Origin: Hippopus hippopus
Lineage: Eukaryota > Mollusca > Bivalvia > Cardiida > Cardiidae
Length of the DNA: 64,000 nt
Reading direction: 5' to 3'
NCBI GenBank assembly: GCA_946811185.2
Contig: OX328106.1
Location: 12,318,777-12,382,776, forward strand
This document shows positions 1 through 11,021 of the stretch, piece after piece (within the stretch, counting starts at the first letter, position 1; every line of letters starts with the position of its first letter). The position numbers and the translations under genes are program-made. A model generated the notes under the pieces. The model was given only the letters and a program-made list of their open reading frames with translations, searched no databases and was not told the DNA's origin.

Positions 1-27
1 TTCGTTTTGGGAACTTGATTCGAGTAC

Positions 28-208
28 AAGAAGAAATAAGAACCTACAGGGCTTGTATTTAACAACTATTCTTAAGAACATTCTTGGTCTTAAGTTACAT
101 TTAGAAAGTAACATAACTGCTGGTTTAGCCAATCAGAAGTTGTGTTACTTTCAAATTTAGAAAATTCTTGAGAGTAAGACCAAAATTGTTCTTAACAATG
201 GTGGGTGA
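28..208. mobile_element. Palindromic MITE, family F (TTAGAAAGTAACAC type), copy 1
   Basis: About 180-bp imperfect palindrome around the motif TTTAGCCAATCAGAAGTTG, with outer arms of CTTAAGAATATTCTTAGTC type. Five related copies occur at 2222-2412, 5838-5962, 23389-23530, 24590-24712 and 61537-61690. No coding capacity; a short non-autonomous DNA element is the likely nature. Confidence 0.55.
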
Positions 209-457
209 ATGAGAACCAATGGAATTCAATCGAATAAGATTTTTCATAACCGGTTGTATTGCTTTTTGGTATTTTTATGACTGTGTTCTTCATAGTGTTT
301 CGGACTTTATTCCGTCTTTCTTTCACTGTTCGTTAATTTTTGTTGAATTAAAACGGTTGTTGTTGTTTGATTTCTTTCGTATCCGAAACTATCATAACAA
401 ACGGATGACTAGCGATCGACATTTGAAATAACAACAAGCTTTTTAAAATAGTATCAT

Positions 458-763
458 TGATTGATTGTATGGTGTTTAACACCGTTTTCAACATTATTTC
501 AGTTATATCGCGGCGGCCAGTGCACCTATCCATGCTTTCCTGGAGTCTCTTTAACCAGAACTCAGCACAATTTTCTTTCCAAGCCACTGACTGCTTTCCC
601 ACATAATCATCGTCGAGACAATGGTCAGCGGTGGAAGAGGAATAAATCCTGTCTCAATGACTATCATCAATCCTCGGAAAGAAATTGGCCTAGCCGGGGA
701 TCGAACCCACGACCCCCTGTTCTCAAGTCCTGTACGCTACCGACTGAGCTACCAGGGCTCGGC
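458..763 (-). mobile_element. tRNA-derived SINE with 14-bp target-site duplication
   Basis: Read on the minus strand it opens with a tRNA-like head: TAGCTCAGTCGGTAG (A box) and GGGTTCGATCCCC (B box). It ends with a tail containing ATATAACTGAAATAATG and a short TCAATCAATCAA run. It is flanked by perfect repeats TAAAATAGTATCAT at 444-457 and 764-777, which fix the ends. A close relative is at 3859-4179, and its tail is shared by the SINE at 52738-52969. The perfect duplication suggests fairly recent insertion. Confidence 0.85.
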
Positions 764-896
764 TAAAATAGTATCATATGTACGGGATAATTGAGTACTC
801 GAAGCAAATTACCTCCAGTTGCAATTTTCAGGCCTTCCTAAATGTGTGAAAAGTCTTTCTATACTGTGTAATTCAACTTAACAAGGTAATAGATTT

Positions 897-1360
897 GTGC
901 CATGCTCTGTGAAAAGGGGCTTAACTGTTATCCAGCTAAATAAATGAAATGAAAATTTCAAACTGATAATAAAATCCCAAATTTTGCTATTTCAACAGTA
1001 TTTTTGGAGAAAATTTATATCCTCATCGGACAGTGTAGATCCAAGAGCAGACTGCACATTCTGTGCAGTCTGATCTTGATCTACACTGTCCGGAACAGGA
1101 CTACGAGTCGCGCTTAGCAGCCTAAGGGTTAATGCATCTGCAATAAGTATCGACCCAGGTCAGCTTGTGCGCAGCCTGACCTGGGTCGAAACTTTTTGCT
1201 ATTCGTAAATTTTCTGCACGTCTAAGGACCAATTTATCATATGATTCAGTCGGTTGTTAGACTAAATGGATATTATGGATCCATACTTTGGTGATGACTT
1301 GCTTGGTACATTGCATAACGGAAATGCATCAAACCCCGTTTTGCCAGAGTATGACTCATG
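897..1360 (+). mobile_element. Palindromic MITE, family A, copy 1, split by a nested TTAA element
   Basis: Family A is a 230-280-bp element with long inverted ends (GAGCCATGCTCTGTGAAAAG at one end, its complement at the other) and an inner GC-rich stem-loop CAGCCTGCGCAG / CTGCGCAGGCTG. Here the left end is at 897-920 and the rest resumes at 1133; the element between is listed separately. Ten other copies are recorded in this window. Confidence 0.7.
921..1132 (-). mobile_element. TTAA-flanked MITE (piggyBac-like target), family C, copy 1
   Basis: A 204-bp insert bounded by TTAA at 921-924 and 1129-1132 interrupts the family A copy exactly. Its right end, complemented, reads CCCTTAGGCTGCTAAGCGCG and matches the left end of the copy at 9204-9416. 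It carries an inner stem-loop, CAGACTGCAC with GTGCAGTCTG, between copies of ATCTTGATCTACACTGTCCG-like sequence. A TTAA duplication is typical of piggyBac and Kolobok elements; no transposase is present. Confidence 0.7.
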
Positions 1361-2130
1361 TATGTATTTGAAAATACTATATATGAGTGGTCTTATATAC
1401 ATAACCATTCAATCTAATGAAAATCTTATTTCTTCAAATAGATCATGGAATGCAGACAATAATACTTCGTTTTCATTTATTTACATGTATAGTGTAAAAC
1501 TGGATTTTTTTTTTTTAATGAAAAATTTAAGATTCGGGAAATAAAAGCCAAAGATTACAAAGACAGATTTAACCACCTTTTTTTTTTGCCAGAATCTGCT
1601 CAAATAGACTATAGGCAAAGTTTTGGGGTGTCCTTGTAGGTATACTAGCTGAGGTAGACACGTTTCGAATTGAGTTGTCGGATAGCACTGTCTGTTTGCC
1701 CGCATTTTGTGCCCAGGAGAGCCGTTTTTACCGTATTTGACTGGTTAGTCACAATTGTTCTCTCTTGTGACTATGCTGGCCGCAGCGCTATGTATCAGGT
1801 ATGTTTTTTTTTTTTCCAATGAACAAAGAAAGAGACAGTACCAGTCAATCAACATCTATGACCAAATCGAGTGCTATTCATACGCACAGGTCGGCTCGAT
1901 GCTTCAACTCAACTAAGCATAAAATTTTAATGTTGTATAAATTTAATTTGTTCACCTGTTGTGGAGAAATATCTGAGCTTCAGAGCTTTTATTGGCTTCT
2001 GCCTATAAAACCAATTTCATTTATTTTTTTTAACCTTCTTTAGCATGAACGAGACTTTAAAGTTTAAGTGCAATCTCAGTTAAGCATGGACTCATGTTTT
2101 GTTGTTGTTGTTTTTAGAGCAGTTGAGCAT
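1361..2130. other. Intergenic stretch without recognised genes
   Basis: AT-rich sequence with several poly-T runs (1504-1517, 1580-1588, 1804-1816). Short open frames here have no recognisable domains or splice context. Confidence 0.5.
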
Positions 2131-2131
2131 G

Positions 2132-2133
2132 TT

Positions 2134-2165
<32 letters not shown>
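2132..2165. repeat. (TTG)n microsatellite
   Basis: Eleven or so perfect GTT units, with a shorter interrupted run just upstream at 2097-2114. Confidence 0.9.
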
Positions 2166-2221
2166 CTTAAAAGCAAGGGCACTCATTTTGATCTGAACAT
2201 TACACAGCCTGCTTCAGAAAG

Positions 2222-2412
2222 TCTGGGTCCTCATTCACCAACAATTCTCAAGAATATTCTTAGTCTTATTCTCCAGATTTTTTCCAAGTGTTAAAGTTAC
2301 ACACTTTCTTACTGGCTAAACCGTTTGCTTTAACCAATCAAAAGTTGTGTTACTTTCACATTTAGAAAATCTTGGAGAGTAAGACAAAGAATATTCTTCA
2401 GAATATCTAGCG
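2222..2412. mobile_element. Palindromic MITE, family F, copy 2
   Basis: A fuller copy: CAACAATTCTCAAGAATATT at the left, GTAACACAACTTTTG-like inner arms round TGGCTAAACC, and the complement at the right ending CAGAATATCT. See copy at 28-208. Confidence 0.6.
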
Positions 2413-2610
2413 AATATAGACCCTGATTTTTAACTACAACTACCTAAAGGCGTTTAAAAACAAAGGGCAATGGACAGGGGTTTAGGGACTAGAACTCAGT
2501 TTTGAGGGACGTTTTGTATAGTACGGTCTGGAAAAAAAAAAATGACCTTTCCATGAACCGTTACATCTCTGGTAAGTCTATCATATTTGTCTAGAAGTTT
2601 ATAATTGGCT

Positions 2611-2866
2611 TGCAACACGCGAAAAGGGGCATTCGGACATTTGCGTAAAGTGTCTACTCGGATCAGCCTGCGCAGTCCGCGCAGGCTGTTCCGAAACGAC
2701 ACTTTCCGTTTTTATGTAATTGTCTGTCTTGCGCAAGTCTGCTGTAGCACAAAATCTAACGTAGTTGTAAAGTGCCGTCTCGGATCAGCCTGCGCGGACT
2801 GCGCAGGCTGATCCGAGACGGCACTTTACGCAAATGTCAATATGCCCCTTTTCGCGTGTTGACAAC
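2611..2866. mobile_element. Palindromic MITE, family B, with two inner GC stem-loops
   Basis: Ends are inverted copies of CAACACGCGAAAAGGGGCAT and ATGCCCCTTTTCGCGTGTTG. Inside are two stem-loops of the type GATCAGCCTGCGCAG with CTGCGCAGGCTG, one at 2662-2692 and a longer near-perfect hairpin at 2771-2830 with arms GTAAAGTGCCGTCTCGGATC. The outer ends differ from family A, but the inner stem-loop is the same. Confidence 0.7.
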
Positions 2867-2869
2867 AGG

Positions 2870-3100
2870 AGGTTTAGTTCATCTCAGTGATGCATCGTGC
2901 TAAGCAAGTCATCACACAATTATGGATCCATGATTTTATTGACAACTGAATCATGAGGTAGGTCGTTCCTTTGACATGCAAACAATTGACCAATGGGCAA
3001 AAAGTTTCGATCCAGGTCAGCATATGCATATTGCGCAGGCTGACCTGGGTCGATACTTTGTGTAAATGCAAAAAAAAAACATTTCACAGAGTATGGCTCC
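2870..3100 (-). mobile_element. Palindromic MITE, family A, copy 2
   Basis: Contains the family landmarks GCTAAGCAAGTCATCAC, TTATGGATCCAT, GACCAATGGGCAAAAAG and the stem-loop GGTCAGC...GCAGGCTGACCTGGG. Ends are eroded. Confidence 0.65.
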
Positions 3101-3810
3101 TCGTATTTTTCCAATATCCCATCGCTTTTAAACAACAGATAAAGTTAACTCTTGTACAACTGACAAAACTATGGACCAGTCCTTATTAGGGAAAAAATGC
3201 AGACAAGAAACTAAATGAAACTTAAACGGCGGCATATGCCTGTGAAATCGGAGAAAACATTGGGTGGTACAAGGAGAAAATGCTGGCCTCAGCATTTTCT
3301 CCCTTTAACACATGTTTTCAAAACTTTTTTTTTTTTTATAATCATTTAAAAAACCACTGAATCAAGAGGAAGAAAGGAAAACAGATGTATTTTACTTCCT
3401 TTGAAGCCTTTTATTTCAACACCAACAAAACAGACAAGATTAACTTTCAACAATTTCATCAGAACAACCAGCGTCTTACAACCAGTAGGATTTCTACTAT
3501 TTAAATCCAAGTCGGCTTTTTATTTGTTGATAAGGAATCTCTCAGCCAATAAAAATCCAACTCTTCATATAAGAAATCTACGTGGAAGACTTGCCAGCAC
3601 GTTTTTCTGTTGCAAACATTCAATTTCTTTTCATCGCCGACAACAATTCCAACCTGCTTTAATTTTCCCCTTTTTTATTACCCGAAATAACTAATCAGCC
3701 AATAGTAACAGTTTATGACAAATCAAACAACAATAAGGTAAGCACCAGAAATTAAAAAAAAAAATAATCAGTATGGTCAATTCATATTCTTAAATCTTTA
3801 AAAACTCTAA
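3101..3810. other. AT-rich stretch without supported genes
   Basis: Contains poly-T and poly-A runs and a 97-codon open frame (3401-3694) with no recognisable domain, repeat or splice signal pattern; I do not call it a gene. Confidence 0.5.
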
Positions 3811-4406
3811 TGAACCGTACTCTGGCAAAAGGGGGTTTAACGGGTCTCAGTAATACATGATTGATTGATTGTTTGATTGTTTTGGTGTTTAACGCCGTTT
3901 TCAACATTATTTCAGTTATATCGCGGCGGCCAGTGCACCTATCCATGCTTTCCTGGAGTCTCTTTTACCAGTACTCCACACAATTTTTTTCCAAGCCACC
4001 GGCTGCTTTCCCACATAACCATCGTCGAGACAATGATCAGCGGTGGGAGAGGAATGAATTCTGTCGCAATGACTATCATCAATCCTCGGAAAGAAATTGG
4101 CCGAGCCAGGGAATCGAACCCACGACCCCCTGTTCTCAAGTTCTGCACACTACCGACTGAGCTACCGAGGCTCGGCTGCAATAAATTATACCAAGCAAGT
4201 CATCACATGAATATGGATCCATAAAATCTTTTTTTTTAATAACAACCGACAGAATCACGGGGTATACAGGTCTTTTTTTGACATGCGGAAAGTTGACCAA
4301 TACCAAATGTTTCGACCCTGGTCAGCCTGCGCAGATTGCGCAGGCTGACCTGGGTCGATACTTTTTGTAGATGTATAAAGCCCCCTTCTCAGAGACCGTG
4401 ACTCAA
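3811..4406 (-). mobile_element. Palindromic MITE, family A, copy 3, split by a SINE
   Basis: Left end TACTCTGGCAAAAGGGGG at 3818; right end CCCCCTTCTCAGAGACCGTG. The middle stem-loop CAGCCTGCGCAG / CTGCGCAGGCTG lies near 4322-4352. A SINE occupies 3859-4179 within it. Confidence 0.7.
3859..4179 (-). mobile_element. tRNA-derived SINE inserted in a MITE
   Basis: Close relative of the SINE at 458-763, in the same orientation, with A-box-like TAGCTCAGTCGGTAG and B-box-like GGGTTCGATTCCC on the minus strand. Flanking AATACAT (3852-3858) and AATAAAT (4180-4186) look like a 7-bp target duplication with one mismatch, and joining the flanks restores the MITE sequence. Confidence 0.8.
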
Positions 4407-4524
4407 ATACACATTGTCATTAAGGTTAAAAAGATGAGTACCGAAACTTAAACTTTTGCTACATATCTCTTTAAATTCAATGACAAAGTGCTTGCAAAAA
4501 GTATGAATTTTTAAGACATCCTTA

Positions 4525-4895
4525 TTAAAGATACATCTTTACGCGTTTTCATCCAATCACGTTTTTAACCCATTTCATCTTTATTTTATGAAACTATAAT
4601 CATCCTTGTATCTTGATGCCAAATGTTGCCCCTAACTTTTGCAAAGTGGCACAGATTACGACCACCAAAAAAATTTTTTTTATTATCTTGGAGCCATTAT
4701 AGAAAGCACTGTTGTTATTTCCGGTTTTAAATCGAAGACAAACCCCTTGTTTTTTTTTTTTTTTTTTTTATCCCGTACACCATATTTATCGATTATCTAT
4801 CTATGTTTACACAACTGACTAATATCTGAACCATTCCAAATACTATAAAATTTCAACAGCGTTTTTTCTCTCTGGCTGTAAAGGTGTATCTTTAA
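4525..4895. mobile_element. TTAA-flanked MITE, family E, copy 1
   Basis: Bounded by TTAA at 4525-4528 and 4892-4895, with short inverted ends AGATACATCTTTAC / GTAAAGGTGTATCT. A second full copy is at 12470-12848 and a right-end fragment at 37622-37665. Inside are an ATTTCATCTTTATTTTATG stretch and a poly-T run. No ORF. Confidence 0.7.
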
Positions 4896-5127
4896 ATTCT
4901 GACATACGTTCGCTGAAATATGATGCACATATCGATCAATACAACTGAGCATACGATCGTACATGGCAGATAAAAGCTATTTACCCTACTATTTCGTCAA
5001 AGTTCCAACATTTTTTCCGTGTAGAGTTTCACAACAAATAACCCGCAGATTTCCCCATGTGTAATTGTTTATTATAACTTTTGTTTACATGTCAGTTGTT
5101 AGATACTTATATTTACTTCTTTGACAG

Positions 5128-5166
5128 GAATGGAAAATAGTACCAGAGAAGCCTACAAGTTCCTTT
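5128..5166 (+). CDS. Possible small exon (39 bp), plus strand
   Basis: A strong acceptor (ATTTACTTCTTTGACAG) and strong donor (CCTTT|GTAAGT) frame 39 bp. In one phase it reads MENSTREAYKFL. No partner exons were found, so it could be chance or part of a gene lying largely outside this window. Confidence 0.25.
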
Positions 5167-5252
5167 GTAAGTATTTTTCACCCCTGTCAAAAAATGTGTG
5201 TCATTCTCATGAATTCGTGGAAATATACACATACCCGAGTAATCTATGGGCA

Positions 5253-5350
5253 ATTCTCTGGCAAAAGGGAGCTAAATGTATCTCCGTAATCCATCATGCA
5301 AAGCAAGTCATCAAAAAGTTATGGATCCATAAAATCCATTTCGAGCAGAT
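5253..5350 (-). mobile_element. Palindromic MITE, family A, truncated copy 4
   Basis: Left part only: TCTCTGGCAAAAGGGAGCTA, AAAGCAAGTCATCA and TTATGGATCCATAAAATC. It stops at the microsatellite that follows, which probably replaced or interrupted it. Confidence 0.6.
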
Positions 5351-5359
5351 TCAGAAAGG

Positions 5360-5495
5360 CATACATACATACATACATACATACATACATACATACATTC
5401 ATACATACAAACATACATGCATACATACATACATACATGATAGACAGACAGATAGACACAGACAGATATACAGATAGACAGTCAGACAGATAGAC
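5360..5495. repeat. (CATA)n then (GACA/GATA)n compound microsatellite
   Basis: About twenty CATA units to 5437, then alternating GACA and GATA units to about 5495. The repeat creates chance open frames (YIHTYIHT...). Confidence 0.9.
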
Positions 5496-5607
5496 CGTGC
5501 AATTTTATCTTGAGCGTAGATCTACAGTGTACATGTACTGTGACTGTACGGTGTGTTTATTTTAGATATTCTTTTACTAAAAACACAAAATTTGTCATTC
5601 AAAAGGT

Positions 5608-5678
5608 TGAAAACATTGCGGGGAAAAAGAGAAAATGCTGGTAACCAGCATTTTCTTTTTTTCCAACAGTGTTTTCTA
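5608..5678. mobile_element. Hairpin MITE, family G, copy 1
   Basis: Family G has a 60-70-bp hairpin: GAAAACATTGTGGGAAAAGG, AGAAAATGCTGGTAACCAGC and the complement. Flanks often include GTCGTCTGCAAATGC and ACCCTTTACC. About fifteen copies are scattered through the window. Non-coding. Confidence 0.65.
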
Positions 5679-5837
5679 CCCATCCAAAATCAAATTTCAG
5701 TTTTTGAATAACATTTTTTTTGTCGACAGCAACAGCTTTCAATTTGGATATGTCAAAAACTTTGTCGTTTAGTAAAGAATTAAAAAATATCGGATTGTGT
5801 AAATTCAAGATCAGGTTCCATAGTCACTGTTTTAAAT

Positions 5838-5962
5838 TGCATTCTTATCCTTATTTTAGATTTAGAAAGTAACACAAGTTTTGACTGGTTAAACCATTTG
5901 TTAAGCCAGTCAGCCATTGCGTTACTTTGAACTTTAGAATATTGTTGAGAATTAGAAAAAGG
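5838..5962. mobile_element. Palindromic MITE, family F, copy 3
   Basis: Contains GATTTAGAAAGTAACACAAG and its complement around TGGTTAAACCATTTG; ends worn. Confidence 0.5.
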
Positions 5963-5969
5963 ATGCTAT

Positions 5970-6714
5970 TTCAATTAGTTGATGATATTTGGAATAAAAT
6001 ATTGTCGAGATAAATAAATCACTTTGACCTTGACATAGAATAGTATTCGACATAAAATTATTGGTAAGAATACACACACTCGACCAAAAATTACAAGTAA
6101 TGACAGATACGGCCGATAATGGCAATGCAGTATTTCAAGCAATGGAAAAAATAGTTGACAATTCAAAATGACAAATGAACCTGTTATGAATAACGTGATT
6201 GGGTGAAAAAATTCCCTTTGACCTCTGGATAGAATGGTAGAGGCAAGAGAAATGGCAAAAATGGTAAAAAATTGAGAGCAAGGTTTGCTAAGAATGGCAA
6301 AAAAAGCCAGTTCATCGCAATAAAGCTTGGCGAAGAAAAGAAAGTTGGACTTGGTCGATGAAATGGCAAGTAAAAGAAAAATGAAAAATGTACTTTGGCG
6401 AGAAATCACTTTGGGCTGTGGAAAGAGTTGTTTCAGTTTTGGTAAAAATGTCAAATGTTGGACACGGTTGGCTAAGGATGGCAAAAATGGCAAATACTGG
6501 GACAAGTTGGGCAAGAATTGAACAAGTGGTCATTACCAACAATAGATGACGGAAATGGCAAAAAAGAAAATAAGACTTATCAGTTTAAATGAAAAACGTA
6601 CGACTCAGAATGGCAAACTAAAGAAAAAGAATGTTTCCAAGAAAATTGCGATGGGATAGCAGGACAGAGAGGAGCTTGGAGAAAGCAACAAAACATCAAT
6701 AATAAAGGGTGAAA
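5970..6714. repeat. Degenerate A-rich repeat tract
   Basis: Sequence between about 6230 and 6560 is built of loosely repeated pieces such as AATGGCAAAAATGG and AAGAATGGCAAA, looking like an old decayed minisatellite. Open frames on both strands are side effects; no gene recognised. Confidence 0.4.
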
Positions 6715-7329
6715 GTACAAAACATAGTATAGAATGAAGCCAAATTGAAGGGTGCACTAGATAACACAATATAAAATATGGTCATAGAACACTATCCTTG
6801 CTATAACAAAATAAATTGCACAATTTAAAGTGGTATCGTCTTTAACATAACATACGATGTAGCCGTAAAGAGCAGTGTCCTAGATAACAATTCAAAGAAT
6901 GTAGCCAATTAGAGCGGCTTTATAGAAAGGACGATACAGAATGTAGTAATATAGAGTTGTGTCCAAGATAAAACACGAACGTAACGATAAAGATAAAGAT
7001 GTCCTAGATAATATTAAGTAGAATGTAGCCAAATTGAGCGGTCTCCTAGATAACATAGTTCAGAAAGCAGCTATGTAGATCGACGTCGTAATCAACACAA
7101 CTCAATATAGCTATAACAGCAATGTGCTAGATAGTACAACATGGAATGAAATCAAGTTGAATGGTGTCCTAGGTAACATGATAAATGATGAAGCAATGAA
7201 GAGCGGTGACCTAGGTGACATAACATAGAACAGTGCAATAGTTAACAAAATACAGGAATGTGTCCGAAACAACACAATAGAATGAAGCTTTACGGGAAGG
7301 TGACCTAGATAAAAACATGGAATTAAGCC
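6715..7329. repeat. Decayed margin of the 42-bp tandem repeat
   Basis: Units such as CCTAGATAACA...AGAATGTAGCCAA...GAGCGGT recur with irregular spacing. They match the unit of the neighbouring array (GTCCTAGATAACACAATA, AGAATGTAGCC), so this looks like an older part of the same array. Confidence 0.55.
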
Positions 7330-8605
7330 TAAAAAGGAGGTGTCCTACAGGGATAGGTCAAAGTAAACACGACATAAAATGCAGCCTAACAGGGATAGGT
7401 CAAAGAGAACACGATATAGAATGTAGCCTAACAGGGATAGGTCAAAGAGAACACGATATAGAATGTGGCCTTACAGGGATAGGTCAAAGAGAACACGACA
7501 TAGAATGCAGTTTTACAGCGATAGGTCAAAGAGAACACGACATAGAATGCAGCCTTACAGGGATAGGTCAAAGAGAACACGACACAGAATGCAGCCTAAC
7601 AGGGATAGGTCAAAGAGAACACGACATAGAATGCAGCCTAACAGGGACAGGTCAAAGAGAGCACGACATAGAATGCAGCCTAACAGGGATAGGTCAAAGA
7701 GAACACGACATAGAATGCAGCCTTACAGGGATATGTCAAAGAGAACACGACATAGAATGCAGCCTTACAGGGATAGGTCAAAGAGAACACGATATAGAAT
7801 GCAGCCTAACAGGGATATGTCAAAAAGAACATGATATAGGATGTAACTTTACAGAAATATGCCAAAGAGAACACGATATAGAATGTAGCCTTACACGGAT
7901 ATGTCAAAGAGAACACGATATAGAATGCAGCCTTAGAGGGATATGTCAAAGAGAACATGATATAGGACGCAGCCTTACAGGGATATGTGTCCTAGATAAC
8001 ACAATATAGAATGCAGCCTTAGAGGGATATGTCAAAGAGAACACCATATAGAATGCAGCCTTACAAGGATATGTCAAAGAGAACACAATATAGAATGCAG
8101 CCTTACAGGGATATGTCAAAGAGAACACCATATAGAATGCAGCCTTACAGGGATAGGTCAAAGAGATTATGATATAGGACGCAGCCTTACAGGGATATGT
8201 GTTCTAGATAACACAATATAGAATGCAGCCTAACAGGGATATGTCAAAGGGAACACAATGCAGAATGTAGCCTTACAAGGAGGTGTCCTACATAACACAA
8301 TACAGAATGTAGCCTTACAGGGATGTGTCCTACATAACACAATATAGAATGTAGCATTACAGGGATGTGTGTCCTAGATAACACAATACAGAATGTAGCC
8401 TTACAGGGATGTGTCCTATATAACACAATATAGACTGTAGCCTTACAGGGATGTGTGTCCTTGATAACACAATGTAGAATGTAGCCTTACATGGATGTGT
8501 CATAGATAATACAATACAGAATGTAGCCTTACAGGGATGTGTTCTAGATAATACAGTATAGAATTTAGCCTTACAGGGAGGTGTCCGAGATAACAAAATT
8601 TAGAC
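7330..8605. repeat. 42-bp tandem repeat (minisatellite), about 30 units in two variants
   Basis: The left block (to about 7980) repeats ACAGGGATAGGTCAAAGAGA / ACACGACATAGAATGCAGCC with very regular 42-bp spacing. The right block drifts to TTACAGGGATGTGTCCTAGA / TAACACAATACAGAATGTAG. Because 42 is a multiple of three, all frames free of stops in one unit stay open, giving a 230-codon frame (7317-8009) of 14-residue repeats (LTGIGQREHDIECS). I regard that frame as a by-product: no start context, no flanking exons and no domain. Confidence 0.9.
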
Positions 8606-8656
8606 TTAAGAATATAGGTAGGGAAAATAATCTCTTTATCAATGAAAAAATAGGCG

Positions 8657-8905
8657 GCGCTCTTGAAAAAGGTTTGACGCATCTCCGTGAGCCATTATAC
8701 CAAGCAAGTCATCACATATTTCTTGATCCATAAAGTCAATTATGCCTAGCAACCAACTGCATCATCAGGTAGACTAGTCTTTTGACATACAGAAAATCGA
8801 CCAGTACCAAAGGTATCGACCTAGTTCGGCCTGAGCGGAATGCGCAGGCTGACATCGGTCTTTGTGGATACATCAAACTTTCTTTGCTCAAAGCATGATA
8901 GTATA
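8657..8905 (-). mobile_element. Palindromic MITE, family A, copy 5 (worn)
   Basis: Shows ACCAAGCAAGTCATCACAT, TGATCCATAAA, GACCAGTACCAAAGG and a mutated stem-loop (CGGCCTGAGCGG / ATGCGCAGGCTGAC). Confidence 0.6.
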
Positions 8906-9098
8906 TATAGATTACACAAGGTAGGCCAAGTAGAAAGGAGAAAATGTCCCAAGAAATGCAAAATTTAAGAATTTAGGTGCAGAAAAAGTGTCCGAAGTAA
9001 TGCAGTATAGACTATAAATAGCGAAAGTGATATCGTAAGTAACGCAATACAAAACATAGACACGTGAAAAAAAACAGTCGGAAAATCACCCTTCTGAA

Positions 9099-9109
9099 AC
9101 ACACACACA

Positions 9110-9146
<37 letters not shown>

Positions 9147-9186
9147 ACACACACACACACACCCACACACACACACACATACACAA
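9099..9186. repeat. (CA)n microsatellite
   Basis: Nearly pure CA repeat with single-base interruptions; open on the minus strand as CVCVCV. Confidence 0.95.
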
Positions 9187-9203
9187 ACAGAAAAAAAAGG
9201 GGT

Positions 9204-9416
9204 TTAACCCCTAGACTGCTAAGAGCGACTCAAGGACCTTTTGCGGACAGTGCAGATCAAGATCAGACTGCACAGAACGTGCAGTCTGATCTTGGATCTA
9301 CAATGTCCGATAAGGAGGTATCTTTACCCCCATTGATACTTTTGAAATAGCAAAAATATGGTTTTTACTATTAGCTTGAAAGTTTCATTTCACGTATTAA
9401 ACAGGATATGGGTTAA
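9204..9416 (+). mobile_element. TTAA-flanked MITE, family C, copy 2 (reference copy)
   Basis: TTAA at 9204-9207 and 9413-9416; ends CCCCTAGACTGCTAAGAGCG and CAGGATATGGG. The inner hairpin is AGATCAGACTGCAC...GTGCAGTCTGATCT. This uninterrupted copy defines the family also seen at 921-1132 and 16717-17839. Confidence 0.7.
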
Positions 9417-9930
9417 TACAGAAAAACATAAAAAAAACATATACATATTGTGGCAAAAGACGAATTCAGGCGGCTAGGCACCAGAAAACGGGCATTTGCA
9501 GACAGTGTAGCTCGTGATCAGGCTAAACAGAATGTTAAGTTTGATCGGAGATCGAAATTGCCAAATACGTACGGTGTGTTTTTACTCTTTAAAAGATCTT
9601 TAACCATGTATCACACAGTCCCAAATTTTTACAACCCAGTCTAAGAAGGCTTTATTAAAACATTTTGGTTAAAGAAAAAATATGCTGGTAACCAACCTTG
9701 TCTCTTTTCTCCACGATGTATTCTACATATTCATTGACAAATACTAACTTTAAAAAAAAAAGCATTTGAGTTGTGGTCTGTAAATTCACTATATACGGAC
9801 GAGTCTAAAATTTTGCTGTATGATGGAGAATCTAAATTACAATACTTAGGTTTTAACTTCTTTTTTTAGCAGGTTCACCTTTTACCAAACGATGCATTGT
9901 TTTGACAACCCTTGGGAAGAAGGCTTATTC
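9417..9930. other. No gene recognised
   Basis: A relic of a family C hairpin (GCAGACAGTGTAGCTCG, GATCAGGCTAAACAG) lies at about 9490-9555; the 64-codon frame over it is not supported. Confidence 0.4.
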
Positions 9931-9996
9931 GGAAAACATTGTTGGAAAAGGAGAAATGCTGGTCATCAGCATTTCTCCTTTTCCAACAATGTTTTC
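9931..9996. mobile_element. Hairpin MITE, family G, copy 2
   Basis: GGAAAACATTGTTGGAAAAG, GAGAAATGCTGGTCATCAGC and complement; followed by GTCGTCTAGTAAAGAA as in other copies. Confidence 0.65.
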
Positions 9997-11020
9997 TTCC
10001 CTATCTGACACAAATTTCGCCGTGTAAGCCGCATTGAATTGATTGTCTGAAAATGCTTTAAATACTGACGAGTCTAAAACTTTGTCGTCTAGTAAAGAAA
10101 TAAGTGTAACGGGCTGATAGGAGATGTAACTTAATACAAAAGAAATATTCGAAATCTTGAAGTTATTGACAAACATAAAGACAATTAAAAACCAAGAAAA
10201 CAGTCGAAACAACCCAAACTAAGTGAGTTGTCTGAAAAATAAGAATTTCGAAGCAAAAGTGGTTAACTGACATGAGAGGAGTGATTGCAAAAAAAAGTCG
10301 AAAGTCGAAAGATCGAACACTTAACCAAACGAATATAAAATTAGACATGTCCGGATTGAAAGTATTTGCAAAGGAAAAGTAACTTATTGCTCAAACAATG
10401 GAATATATCTTTGAAAGGGTAGAAAACATTGTTTTCAAAAGCCTTCTACTTTACATACTTTTAGCCGCCAGTTATATTCTGATTTATATTTAGAATAATG
10501 TCAAACGCTGTTCAGTTTTAGCCAAAAAATCCTCTGTTAGTCCAAAAGAAAATAAACAAGAAAATACTGATGCATAACATCAATGGCGCCGCAAATATGT
10601 TGTTTCTGAAATAGGGCACATTACAGCGGGTTAATTGTTTACGCCAAGGGCATCACTTGAACAAACTTCGTAGAGGTCCACGTGGTGATACTACATGACA
10701 AATATTTAAACTCTGGTTCATCTGGGATACGATCTAGTTTTTATCGATCTGGCAATAAAAGTACGGTATTTTACATCCTAAAAAACAAAAAATCAGTCCA
10801 GATGAAAAAAAAAAAACATAGTTGGTACGGGCTCGATTTGGTAATGAAAGTACCGTATTTTTACATGTATGTTAAAAAAAATACTGAATCAGTCCAAATA
10901 GTACACAATATGGGGTGACTTGACATTTCATATTAAAGCAATCAATCAACACACAGACTGATAGCCAGACAGACAAATATGAAAGGAAACATTCAAGTGT
11001 CGTTCAATTGGTATACAGAC
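9997..11020. other. No gene recognised; local duplication near 10755-10910
   Basis: AT-rich sequence. Around 10755-10800 and 10846-10905 a motif with AAAGTAC(G/C)GTATTTTACAT and ATCAGTCCA recurs, suggesting a small tandem duplication. Open frames here lack domains and splice context. Confidence 0.4.
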
Positions 11021-11021
11021 T

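Noticed and set aside
7317..8009. 230-codon open frame of 14-residue repeats
   Set aside because: The repeat unit is 42 bp, so any stop-free frame stays open; no domain, no flanking exons, and other frames are open too.
7330..8605. CRISPR array
   Set aside because: Units are contiguous tandem repeats with no unique spacers, and the DNA is eukaryotic.
8965..9186. Cys/Val-rich frame on the minus strand
   Set aside because: Translation of a CA microsatellite.
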